This document shows, piece after piece, positions 22,852 through 33,183 of a stretch of 39,563 bases of DNA (within the stretch, counting starts at the first letter, position 1; each line of letters starts with the position of its first letter). The DNA comes from Diplocarpon mali (Eukaryota > Ascomycota > Leotiomycetes > Helotiales > Drepanopezizaceae). A program made the translations under genes and the position numbers. The notes beneath the pieces are model-generated. The model did no database searches and was not told the DNA's origin. It saw only the letters and a list, made by a program, of their open reading frames with translations. The stretch is taken from the NCBI GenBank assembly GCA_024741835.1, contig JAENRP010000332.1, positions 8,347 through 47,909 of the forward strand. Reading direction: 5' to 3'.

Positions 22852-24871
22852 ATGAACTGCCCGTCCCGAACAGAGGAGCCAGACGGAGACGGCTTCAACC
22901 AGAACCCCAGCTCGCTGTCGGCTGATCTCACGACTAGGCAGGATCTCAATGGGATCGCTAATGCACGGGAGCTGAGGAGGATAGCGAGTAACGAGATTGA
23001 GGGCAAGGTGGATCGAGTCCCGGACGGCGATGGCAAATGGGACAAGCCAGGACAGCCGGCGGTGGCCAAGGGGGAGGGGGAGAAGAGCGACGGTCAGGAA
23101 GGCCCTGGATCTGGAAAATCCGCCTTTGACGTTGCTGAGGAGAGCGCTGGTGGTGGAGGTCGGGATTTGGACGATCCCCCATTCCTGACGAGGACCTTGT
23201 TGAAAGTCCGCAGAGGGGTCAAAAATTATGGGAAGTTTGTTGGTCCGGGTTTCATGGTAAGGTATCCACATTTGGATGAGTCGGATACTTCTGATTGTGT
23301 CGTAGATATCCGTGGCATACATCGACCCAGGAAACTACTCTACTGACGTCGCTGCCGGTGCGACCTACCGCTTCAGATTGCTCTTCATCGTTCTCATGTC
23401 GAACATCTTCGCAATCTTCCTCCAGAGCTTGTGCATTAAGCTCGGAAGTGTCAGTGGGCTCAACTTGGCCGAAGCCTGCAGAGCTTTCCTCCCATGGTGG
23501 ATGAATATCCTCCTCTATATAATGGCCGAGGGCGCCGTAGGTCAATCACCAACATGGCTCCAGGCATGACTTACACTGCACAGATCATTGCTACTGACAT
23601 CGCCGAAGTCATCGGAACGGCCATAGCAATTAACCTTCTGGTCCCTCAGATCCCGTTGGTTGCTGGGTGTGCCCTCTCGATTGCCGATGTACTTCTCATC
23701 CTGTTGTTCTACAGGCCAAACGGGTCAATGAAGGGCCTGCGCGCCTTTGAAATTTTCGTCGCTATCCTTGTTGTGGGGGTTGTGATTTGCTTCTGCATCC
23801 AGCTCAGCCTTATCGAGAATACCTCTGTCCGTGAGGTTTTCCGCGGATATCTTCCTTCTTCTGCTATCGTCGAGTCTCAAGGGCAAGTGATAGCCTTCTC
23901 AGCAAGACCCAGTTGCTAAATGTCATCAGTCTGTACCAAGCCTGTGGTATCCTGGGAGCAACAGTGATGCCCCATAGCCTTTACCTTGGCAGTGGCATTG
24001 TCCAAGCACGCCTTCAAGAGTACGACATCGATCACAACATCGTTCCGGCGTCGGTCCGCTCGGACAGCGATGACAAGGAGAGATACCACCCCTCCCTTCC
24101 CGCCATCAACTTCTGTCTGAAATACTCCGTTGTGGAACTGGCTCTTTCGCTCTTCACATTCGCACTGTTCGTCAACAGCTCTATTCTCATTACTGCAGGA
24201 GCTTCCCTTTACGGAACCAATGCCGATGATGCGGATCTGTTTGGAATTTACCACTTGCTTTCCGAAAGTCTCGCCCCAGCAGCTGGAACTATCTTTGCTC
24301 TTGCCCTCCTGCTCTCTGGGATCAGTGCTGGAATAGTCTGTACCATTGCTGGTCAAATGGTATCCGAGGGAGCTTTGAGGTGGACCATAACACCCTGGAT
24401 CAGACGCCTCATCACTCGGAGTATTTCCATAACGCCTTCGATTATCATTGCTGGTATGTATCACTTCACATCTGTTCCGTGCGAGTCCCTCGAGTCTCGG
24501 GATCAAGACGCACTGGACAGTCGCGAATTGGCGCTCGAGGAAATTCTCCGAGGTATGCTGCTAAGTTCTACACAGGCGCAGTAGGGAGGGAAGGTCTCTC
24601 TGCAGCACTGAACGGCTCTCAAGTAGCATTGAGCGTCGTGCTGCCGTTCGTATCAGCGCCACTGATCTACTTCACTTGCCGAAATAAATACATGACGGTG
24701 CGGGCTAGTGCGGCCGAAGACCCGGACGAAGAGATAGAGAGACCGCAGCCCGAGGGCGCGAGGATGCGAAATCATTGGGTCACTGCTACGTTTGCGGTCA
24801 TCGTCTGGGGCGTTATTACGGTTATGAATGTTGCCAATCTGGTATTGCTTGGAAAGGGAGACGGCGCTTGA
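22852..24871 (+). CDS. smf: Nramp/SMF family divalent metal-ion transporter
   Basis: I model five exons (22852-23256, 23306-23536, 23584-23882, 23930-24453, 24576-24871; 584 residues) with introns of 49, 47, 47 and 122 nt. The protein is a proton-coupled importer of Mn2+/Fe2+ with about 11 membrane segments. Key motifs are present: D142-P-G-N145 in the first membrane segment (VAYIDPGNYSTD) and M325-P-H-S in the sixth (GATVMPHSLYLGSG). The Met of the latter favours transition metals. GREGLSAALNGSQ and a final hydrophobic helix (FAVIVWGVITVMNVANLVLL) complete the fold. The N-terminal 110 or so residues are an acidic, Gly-rich, presumably cytosolic extension. Intron 3 fits only as a GC-AG intron (GG|GCAAGT...ATCAG), which restores QGLYQACGILG. 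Intron 4 is longer than usual and contains a second GTATG site near 24,553. Whether this is the plasma-membrane (Smf1-like) or internal (Smf2/3-like) form cannot be told. Confidence 0.93.
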
Positions 24872-25367
24872 TAATGCCACATCCGGGTGGGGAGATAGAC
24901 ACAGTTGGGTGGGCAACTAGGTCTCGGGGAGTCCACGGCGAGTTGCCAGGCCGTTTGTTTTGTCGGCGAGAATAATGGCGAGCATGGGATTTTGTCGACT
25001 ACGGACGTAGCAGGATGTTGCGGAGAGGCGCCAGTGGGTGGCTTCGAGATTTGGCACCGGTGCCCACGAGACATCTGGCAGTGATAATTAGAACAACATC
25101 GTAGGGTAGAGCTCGACACGTTCCGCCGATTCTGAAACTTGTGTAAACGCCACGCAGAAGCAGGCGTGGCATTGATATCTATCCTCACCTCGGATCGGCC
25201 ACTCTTTTTCCCCGGGCCGTCCGTCCAAGACGAACAGACCAGGATCCCGATATTCCCACGACATCTTTCCCCCAAACTCAACAGCAGAACCCTAAGATGT
25301 CGACGCAGTGGCATCAAGCCATCAACAATAGTACCAATTAATCAACTCTCACCAAATACTCTGAACA

Positions 25368-25480
25368 GGGAAAGAAATAAAATAAAGGAGAAGTTATAAG
25401 AGAGTTTATAAGGGAAGTTAAAGGAGAAATTAGAAGAGAAGTTAGAAGAAAAAAACGAAAAAAAACGAAAAAAACGAGAA
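25368..25480. repeat. Purine-rich degenerate tandem tract
   Basis: A run of almost pure A/G with the motif GAGAAGTTAGAAG repeated in degenerate form about five times, ending in three AAAAAACG units. About 130 bp downstream (25,608-25,670) lies a pyrimidine-rich tract, so the pair could fold in a single strand. Confidence 0.7.
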
Positions 25481-26355
25481 CACCAAACAAGCTCGCGCCG
25501 ATCCTGCTCACCCCGAAACCCGGCGACCCGGCGACCGGAGCAATCCCATCTTCCCCGTCTGCCGGGAACCCCAGATCTCCGGGAGGGAATGCGACGTGCA
25601 ACAGAAGTCTTTTTTTCTTTCCCTTCTTATTTTTTCTCTTGTTTAATTTTCTCTCTCATTGTATCTTCCTCTTCCAAGATCGGCACTACGTCGCGGTTAG
25701 ACCAGGGCGTGGAAAAGCCCCTCCGTCGCCGCAGCACACGCGCGTCGTCGTAGTCGTAGCTGTAGTCGTAGCTGTTAGATGCAGAGATGAACACGAAGAC
25801 ATGCTTCCGGTTGATGGCTTAGTTTAGGCCAGCCGCGCGCGTTGTGACAGGGTGGTTGGGATGATGGTGGTTTTGTGATGGGTTCAACGTCCGGTTTGGG
25901 GCGAGGGTTGGATATATGTGTGCATGTGTGTGCGAGATGTGTATAGAGAGGTATGTAATTGTGAGGTCAGGTCAGGTCAGGTGATATATATCAGGTGATG
26001 TAGGCCTGGTCAAAAGGGAAGGGTACCGATCCTCACCACGCCCCACCTGAGCAGAAAGAGAGACGGTGCTATATCCCAGCGGGCGCCACGCGTGGGAACC
26101 TCCTCTACCGTGTTGGATAGTCGAATGTGTGGGATACTGAGGTAGGACTGCGTCAGACTGGACTGGACAAAATAAGGAGGGCCGGGGATTTCGAGGAAAG
26201 GTCACGTACGAATCATTAAGAAGAGGAGTGCCGCGTCTGAGAGATACAAGGGCCGGGTCGACATGTGCTTGGGTAAGGTGAGGTGAGGGAGGGTAGCTGA
26301 TGTAAACCTTTTCGCTTGTCGGACGGATTCTGGTCACGGGGAAGGGTGGGGGAGG

Positions 26356-26460
26356 NNNNNNNNNNNNNNNNNNNNNNNNNNNNNNNNNNNNNNNNNNNNN
26401 NNNNNNNNNNNNNNNNNNNNNNNNNNNNNNNNNNNNNNNNNNNNNNNNNNNNNNNNNNNN
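26356..26460. other. Assembly gap (run of 105 N)
   Basis: Undetermined bases. The left flank is G-rich (GGGTGGGGGAGG) and the right flank begins CCCCCC. Any frame crossing this gap is meaningless. Confidence 0.99.
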
Positions 26461-27016
26461 CCCCCCTTCCAATTAAGAAGAAAATTAGAGAGGGAAACAG
26501 AAAGAAATAACGAAAGGAGAGAAGATCGTCGAGACACATTGGTTGGATCGCGATGGTCGAGCGGGATGTGGCATGTGGGATCTGCCATGGTGGCGGGGGT
26601 TGGGGTTTGAGTTTGGGGTGGAGTTTGAGTCTGAGTTTGGGTTGGAGGTGTAGGGGATAGGCTGGATGGAGGGTCGAAAGAGGGATGTATTTGTATTTGT
26701 CATTGTGATGCTTGGAGTAGGGGAAGGCGGGGAGATATGGGAATGTGGATGGGGAAAGGGAAAGAGAAGAAAGGGAAGAGAGGAAAGGAGGAGAGGAAAG
26801 ACTGGGAGAGGTAGAGGAGAGGAGAGGAGATGAGGTCTGTGGCTATACCACATTCCCCACCGGTAGATGCTGGTCTCTGGCTTTCTGATTACTATTAGGT
26901 ATCGTGTTTTACAGAGTATGTCCGGTGCCAAGTACTAAATATTTGGTATTTAGTATTACGCATGAGGCATCTAGTATCAGGAATTAAGTATCAGGAGGGA
27001 AGCATTTAGTATGCAG

Positions 27017-27108
27017 TGTCAAGTGTTTAGATGTTAGGAATTCCAAATCAAGATTCAAGTACTGTCAAGTGTTTAGATGTTAGGAATTCCAAATCAAGAT
27101 TCAAGTAC
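27017..27108. repeat. Perfect 46-bp tandem duplication
   Basis: The 46-bp block beginning TGTCAAGTGTTTAGATG and ending CAAGTAC occurs at 27017-27062 and again, identical, at 27063-27108. It sits in a zone (26,930-27,130) of shorter related motifs such as TTTAGTAT, CTAGTATCAGG and TTAAGTATCAGG, so it looks like the newest step in growth of a degenerate satellite. No coding role is evident. Confidence 0.95.
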
Positions 27109-27335
27109 CGAGAATCAAGAAGTCAAGACTCAAAAACTCAGATGTTCAAAACACCGTCCTCCTCATCCCACACACGGTCGAGAATCCTGGCCGTGGGGCT
27201 GTAGGTATACTGTGATGCAGCACGATGTGATGTTCGGTAGCCTCACCAAGAATCACCGAGAACACCGCGACAACCAGATAAGTCAGACATACCTGTGAGT
27301 AAAGTTCCCCTGAGCTGCAAGGAGAAGGTTTTTTA

Positions 27336-28346
27336 TTGACAGGCAGACAGGCTTTCGTCAACCGAATCGGGCAAATTCTCGACCTTGAGAACCCCGCGGA
27401 GGTGACCAAGAGCCGTGCCCACGTGACGGAGCAAGACCGAGTAAGCAGGCTAATGCCTATCTTGATGTTCTGCATCACTGATATATACCAGGTCCGCGGT
27501 ATCTTTCAAGAAGCACAGCCCGCCTCATATGCCAGCTATAATGTTCGGGCCACATCCATCAACGCTCCACGGAATAGCCGTGATATCCAGCTGCATCATT
27601 TGCGAAGCCAAGTTGATCCCGCGAGTCGTTCTGTTCCGTCCCCGTGTCTAGCATCACTGACTTGTATTAGCTGGCTGGTATCGTAGAGGCAGCCAAACCC
27701 CCGTCCCTAGATTGGTCACCCCCGACCAGTGCCATGATCCGGTATGTTACTCGGTTGACTATCGTCTACTTCAGCTAACATTGCATATAGGATTTGGCTG
27801 CTCGTCGCATGCAATATCGCCCAACCGCCCGCGTCACGCTGGCCCGGGCCCGGGCCATTCCCAACGATCAAATTGCGGAACGAAGCCCCTTGAACTTGCC
27901 CCTGCAACCATTTGAGCCAGTGACGGCTCGAGAGCTGTGTGCGGCAAGACCAGATGCAGACTCTGCGAGTGGAATCGACGGCATGTTCGAGCAAGAAAGC
28001 CCTTACGCTCGAAGCGGCCAAGGAGTCCATCATTCAACAGCTCAACAGCTAACCTGCGTTCAAGCGTGCCAGAACTCCGATCTGTTCGAGGTCTGGGTCC
28101 GGAATAGTTGACGGAGTAGTCTACACTCCGGACAGAGTTACGGGCAAGTCCAGAAGAAATATGGCCATGGATGACTTCGAGGATAAGGGATTGGACTTTA
28201 TGGACGAGATGCTATGGGAGTCGTGGTGCGAGACGAGAAGTTCTCCGAACACCCCAGGCTCCGAGGAGGGCCACGAATGGCTGTTTTGGACGAAGTTCCA
28301 GGAGGAAAAGAAGTCGGATATTTTGAGAGGTAAGAAAGTGCTGTGA
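27336..28346 (+). pseudogene. Mildly protein-like stretches, identity unknown
   Basis: Several plus-strand pieces look less random than their surroundings: about 27,345-27,440 (AFVNRIGQILDLENPAEVT), which ends at a good GTAAGC donor; 27,794-28,110; and 28,161-28,346, a 61-codon acidic frame beginning MAMDDFEDKGLDFMDEM. I could not join them into one consistent spliced frame, because stops or phase conflicts occur near 27,680 and 28,110. I recognise no family. They may be a decayed gene, exons of a gene I failed to model, or chance. Confidence 0.2.
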
Positions 28347-30094
28347 GATGGTTCACTGAACATGAGCTAGCACCGCAATGGAAGTATGACAGGGGGGGAC
28401 AGGACGGGGATTGGGGTAATGGTTTCATAGAAGGGATATATCACCACCACTGACTCCAGTCACTTCGGCGTCCGCATAGGATAGGACAAGCTTCCAAGGG
28501 GGTCGGAATACTTTCCTGGTTGATGGAGCGACGACGACACCAACCAATCAAACAACGAATAAGCGAGTACGAAAAAGAAGGTGCTCTCGTGACGAGAGAA
28601 AGCGACTCGTCTCAGCGCCTTGGCTTTTCCTCTTCCCACTGTCACGCCTGCTACACATGTAGGAAATGTCTCGGGCCTCGTGAGACTCCTGACGAAAGCG
28701 AGATTAGGAATGCACATACTGTGAAGTGGTGGTGCTTGTGCTCATGCGACTCGTATTCCATGCAAGCCGAAGCGCTCTCCCTGCCTCTGTCACCTGGAGG
28801 CACCTGGCGAGCTGTCGGGCAGCGGAGAAGGAGAGGCGAAGCCGAACGGCCAGCCGCGATCGAAGGCGATGTTCGCCGCAGCTCCAGGGCCCGCGACGTG
28901 AGCAGGATCTTGGGGAAGGATGCCCTGCTGTTGTCGGGCGGTGAGATGCCAGCTCGCACAAGTACTCGTCCCTCGAGACTGAGGGCTGTGAGGTGCGCTT
29001 GACGAGATTCGGGCTGACGATGGCGACGAAAGGCGAGACTCGGCTTCTGCTCCGCCCTGGGCCCTGGGCGGTGCGTCGGTACTCATCAGAAACAAACGAC
29101 GCCCCTGGTCGAGTACATACACAGCAGTTCTGCACGAGTAGAGTACGAGTCGATTCTTCGAGGCCGGGCAATCCCGGATTGGGGCTGGGGTGGAATGAAG
29201 TACAGGGACATGGTGGGAGATGATGCGGAGAATCCTGGATATGCATTTCGGTCCAGCGGTCACGGGGGGTGGGGGTCACATGGCTCACCGCCCGGTTCTG
29301 CCCCTCGTACCGGACTGTAGAGTACTTGGTCAGAGAAGCCGAACTGTACTGTGTAGGTATCTCTGGTGGGCAGAACGAAAGCGGTGAGCCCCATCTTGCC
29401 CCCTCCCCGGTGATAGCGGTGCTTGGGGATTCCAGTTCCGAGGAAGCCAGCCCGCCTGGCCGGTTTGCTGCGCATCCCCAGATTCCATTCCGTAGGAAAG
29501 GCAAGGCTAGCTAGGTATGTAAGTACTCCGCACAAGGTCAATTGATAACGGATCTGACGTCGGTGCACGATTCTAGGAGATCATGGAAGTTCTACTTGCA
29601 AGGGTACCGAAGTAGGGGTATACTCTATGATACTTGAATGTGAATCCGCTGCTTTGCAGGTCCAAATCACTGCGATTCAATATAGAGCCAGCATTGAGTA
29701 TCCCTGTACCAAAGACCCGAGGGAAGACAACGCCCCGCGAGCAACGATTACAATATCACACTCTCCTGATAGGATGATGTGAAGGACTATATCGAGAGGA
29801 GACACCCAGGGGTTGATCGTTTACACACGAGGCTATAAGTTGTACCCAAGGCTTGGGACTCAATCACCACTGAAAGAACCAGAGAATTGATCAGGGAAAT
29901 GCGCGAGAGATGTCAAGCAGCAATTGAAGCGGCAGGAGGACATGCAAATAACCAAGAATACCCATATCCAAGCAGCGCTGCCAAGTATCTGCCTCTTATA
30001 GCTGTGCGTTCGGTCTAGAATTCCGAATACAGTATACCATCCTTGATACGAAGAATGCTGTGCGTGGTGGCATCCCCGTCCCTCACATGCAGCT

Positions 30095-30100
30095 CCGAGG
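30095..30100 (+). promoter_or_regulatory. CCGAGG hexamer upstream of glycerol kinase
   Basis: CCGAGG is the core bound by the fatty-acid-responsive factors FarA/FarB of Aspergillus (CCTCGG on the other strand). It lies about 660 bp before the kinase ATG. A hexamer is expected by chance every few kilobases, so this is only suggestive; the similar site upstream of the thiolase is closer to its gene. Confidence 0.25.
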
Positions 30101-30208
30101 CCTGGGTCGCCACCCCACCTCTTGGTGAACCTAATGTACTCCGCGTCCAGAGACAGAAAAAAAGGCAAAGACTCGGTTCGGTGCGTCGTGTGGGCCAGGT
30201 ACACCGGC

Positions 30209-30283
30209 TTACCTTACCTCACGCAACATCGCTGGGTGCACACGTTCCTGATAGCTACCTTAACTTATTGATTACCTTACCTC
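30209..30283. repeat. 12-bp direct repeat TTACCTTACCTC
   Basis: Exact copies at 30209-30220 and 30272-30283, 63 bp apart, about 480-550 bp upstream of the chosen glycerol kinase start. They could be paired factor sites or relics of the intergenic TACCT-type repeats also seen near 35,160 and 35,525. Confidence 0.7.
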
Positions 30284-30760
30284 CTACATGACCTCCTCCC
30301 TCTGACCCGTACCGTACCGTCCCGTCCCCTCAGCCCGCGTTGCCATCGCGCATCGGCAAACCTGCCCCATTCGCCCCCCCCCCAAGACGGCGAAGAAGGT
30401 GATCAGGTAGAGTACAGTACCCGTTGGGCGGGGTTGGTCAGAATCTCGGCTTGATGGGCGACACGAGGGCCGACTACTCGATCCGGCCCAGTCGATCGAT
30501 CGCTTTCTCGCCCGTTGCTTTTGATGAAATTGAGGCCATGTCGGTCTATCGTGCTCCTCCCCTCGACCACCCTCTCCCAGAACCGTCACTCACCACTCCC
30601 CGTCCGCTCTTCTATCGCCCAAGCAGCATCTGTCCGACGATCTACGATCCCAGAGTCAATTCCGGCTTTGTGTGTGGCCAATAGCAGAACCCCCCGAAGC
30701 TACGCTCAGCCTGCTGCCAGCCGGTTCGGGCATCCGAAACCGCTGCCATCTTTGCCCGCT

Positions 30761-32583
30761 ATGGACTCTGTGCTGTTTCGGTCACTGTCCACACGCAACT
30801 TGGACCATCTGAAGATTGCAGAGCCCGTGGACAGAATCCAGGCGCATCATGTGGAGAATGTCGATGTGACCGAGCGCAAGGACAGTGCCAGGCCACAGCA
30901 GCTGCCGAGGGGCGTCTCCGAAACAGACGAGGAGAAACAGGATCACTGGTTCATCGGAAGCATCGACTGCGGGACTACATCCTCGAGATTCCTGATATTC
31001 AATGGCCAAGGCAACCCGGTTGCGAGCCATCAAATCGAGTTCGACAACATATATCCCGCGTCCGGGTAGGTTGGTCGCAGGTAGTGCTTCCCGTCAGATC
31101 TAACAGCCGTGGCAGATGGCACGAACACGAACCGCAAGAACTGGTCGACTCGGTCGAAGAGTGTATAGATAGGGCGACGGCTAAATTCTTGGCCAGCGGA
31201 TATAAGCAGGAGCAGATCAAGGCTATCGGCATTACCAACCAGAGGGAGACAACCATCTGCTGGGACACCAATACAGGGGAGCCTCTCTACAATGCCATTG
31301 TCTGGCCGGATACCCGGACCACCTCGATCGTGCGAGAATTGAAGAAGAGAGAGGGCGCGGAGGAACTCCAGCAACTCTGCGGGTTACCAATCTCAACATA
31401 TCCGTCGAGTGTCAAGCTTCTCTGGCTCTACCGTAACGTCGATGCCATCAGGCAGGCCTACGACCAAGGCCGGCTGTCTTTCGGAACTGTGGACACTTGG
31501 TTGATATACAAGCTCAACGGAGGCAAGGAAGCTGGTATCCATGTCACCGACTCCACAAACGCCTCTCGGACAATGTTCATGAACCTGCACACCCTCCAGT
31601 ACGACGACAAGCTCCTCGATTTCTTCGGGCTCAACCGGAAGAACATCACCCTTCCTAAGATCGTACCTTCTTCCGATAGAGAGGCCTTTGGCGCCCTGGC
31701 ATCTACTGCTCTAAAGGGAATCAAGATCACCGGATGTCTCGGTGACCAATCAGCAGCTTTGGTCGGCCAATGCGGCTTTTCTCCCGGAGAAGCCAAGAAC
31801 ACCTACGGTACTGGCTGCTTCCTCTTGTACAACGTCGGCGATAAGCCTGTGATCTCGCAATACGGGCTGCTAGCGACTGTTGCTTACGACTTTGGAGCCG
31901 GACGGAAACCTATCTACGCGCTCGAGGGGAGTATCGCCGTGGCCGGCTCCGGTGTCAAATTCCTGATGAACAACTTGGGGTTCATAAAGCACTCCCACAA
32001 GATTACGGAGCTCGCGGAGACCGTCCAGGACAATGGTGGCGTTGTCTTCGTCACAGCTTTCAGCGGTCTCTTCGCGCCCTATTGGATTGATGATGCTAAG
32101 GGGACACTATGTAAGTCTCTTTGCGATGGCTTGGCGGGCCAAGCTAACTGAATCGCAGTCGGTATTACTGCTCACACCCAACGAGGACACATCGCAAGAG
32201 CAACGCTAGAAGCAACGTGCTATCAAACCAAGGCCATCTTGGACGCTATGGAGAAGGACTCGGGCCACAAGCTGGGAAAGCTCGCCGTGGACGGCGGTAT
32301 GTCCAACTCAAACCTCTGCATGCAGACCCAAGCCGACATCATCGGCATCCCCGTCGACCGGCCCGTGATGCGGGAGACAACTGCTCTCGGCGCAGCGATC
32401 GCCGCCGGATTCGCCGTCGGTATCTGGAAGGAGTTCGACCAGCTCAAGGAGATCAACAAAGAGGATAGGAAGATCTTTACTTCCAACATTGAAAAGAAGA
32501 AGAGTGACGCCATGTTTCGAAAATGGGAACAGGCGGTGGAGATGAGTAGGGGGTGGGTCTTGGAAAATCCCGAAGAGGAGTAA
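30761..32583 (+). CDS. GUT1: Glycerol kinase (FGGY family)
   Basis: I model three exons (30761-31065, 31116-32110, 32159-32583; 574 residues) with introns of 50 and 48 nt, both with CTAAC-type branch sites. The enzyme phosphorylates glycerol with ATP to sn-glycerol 3-phosphate, the entry step of glycerol catabolism and a supply for lipid synthesis. The N-terminal ATP-phosphate loop reads GSIDCGTTSSR (residues 66-76). Family blocks follow: SGWHEHEPQEL, TNQRETT, GTVDTWLIYKLNGG, LGDQSAALVGQ, GTGCFLLYN, FAPYWIDDAKGT, and the second FGGY signature GGMSNSNLCMQTQADI from about 479. The chosen start gives about 65 residues before the core, somewhat longer than bacterial enzymes. The frame remains open upstream to an ATG at 30515, which would add an Arg/Ser-rich, almost acid-free stretch of 82 residues. 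The thiolase gene follows on the same strand 600 bp downstream. Confidence 0.95.
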
Positions 32584-33183
32584 GGCGTTTGAGCGTATTG
32601 TTGTCGTCGTCGTCGTCGTTCTTAGCGAGTATTAATTATAATTTAGTGTCGTAGCTGCTTGTACAATACCCTTCACCAGTTCCGTGCGTGCCGCTTGTAC
32701 TCTCATGCTTTCTTGGCTTGTGTGCCCGCTGCCACCGGCACATGCATTCCTCTTTGAGCCTACATGGCCAATCTCACGTCTGTGACCGCCGAAGCTTCTG
32801 CTCTCCCGGTCACGTCCGCAAGCGATCAATGAAACCACATGCAAAACGCCAGCCCGTCCCGAGCCGGACTCGAATCTCATCATCCGCGTGACTGCTCTAC
32901 CTGCACTTCCCCGGACTTTGCATGTGAAGAGGAGTGGAGTGGATTCTGTACCCCGGGGCCCCAAGCCAGCCCGGCTCCACCTATCAAGCCATGCCGCATT
33001 CCAGGTCAAGCTACCTCGGCACCGCGAGACGAGGCGAGGCAGAGGGGAAAACCCACCGCTCTCTCGGCCACGACCCTCCTCTCTCATAAGCCTCGCTCCT
33101 CTCCGAAACTGCTCGCTGTATACCCGCCGACTCTCGTCTGTTCCTCCGACCGCTACGCTATATCTTGATACATTCAGTCCAAC
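32584..33183. promoter_or_regulatory. Intergenic: glycerol kinase 3' flank and thiolase promoter
   Basis: These 600 bp carry a GTCGTC trinucleotide run just after the kinase stop (about 32,600), then the thiolase promoter with CCTCGG at 33014-33019, 165 bp before the ATG, and a CTATATC TATA-like element about 25 bp before the ATG. A tRNA-like fragment near 32,870 was examined and rejected. Confidence 0.5.
33014..33019 (+). promoter_or_regulatory. CCTCGG fatty-acid-response core upstream of thiolase
   Basis: CCTCGG is the core recognised by FarA/FarB, the fatty-acid-induced regulators of beta-oxidation and peroxisomal genes in Aspergillus. Its position 165 bp before a peroxisomal beta-oxidation gene is where such an element would be expected. 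The motif is seen; its function is inferred from that knowledge. Confidence 0.45.

Larger units (their letters stand above)
24872..30760. other. Long repeat-rich intergenic region with an N gap; no supported gene
   Basis: Nearly 6 kb contain no gene I can defend. They include purine- and pyrimidine-rich tracts (25,370-25,670), short TCAGG repeats (about 25,970), the run of N (26,356-26,460), G-rich low complexity (26,590-26,870), AAGTAT/TTAGTAT-like repeats and a 46-bp duplication (26,930-27,110). Some plus-strand stretches between 27,340 and 28,350 look mildly protein-like and are listed separately. The last 700 bases are the glycerol kinase promoter. Confidence 0.5.

Noticed and set aside
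26485..26931. Minus-strand frame with Asn/Ser/Pro repeats next to the N gap
   Set aside because: The apparent repeats are translated G/T-rich simple sequence; frames extending into the N run are artefacts.
28627..28690. Cys cluster C-x2-C-x2-C-x2-C in a plus-strand frame, suggestive of a zinc-binding motif
   Set aside because: The surrounding frame has no domain character, and the spacing matches no zinc finger I know; probably chance.
28704..29504. 266-codon minus-strand open frame
   Set aside because: Arg/Ser/Pro-rich, overlapped by other long frames, no motif; treated as chance.
32858..32935. tRNA-like sequence on the minus strand (GGTAGAGCA and TTCGAGTCC elements)
   Set aside because: The interval between the D-arm-like and T-arm-like parts is about 9 nt too short, the T stem does not pair, and the acceptor stem has a mismatch. 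At best it is a degenerate fragment.
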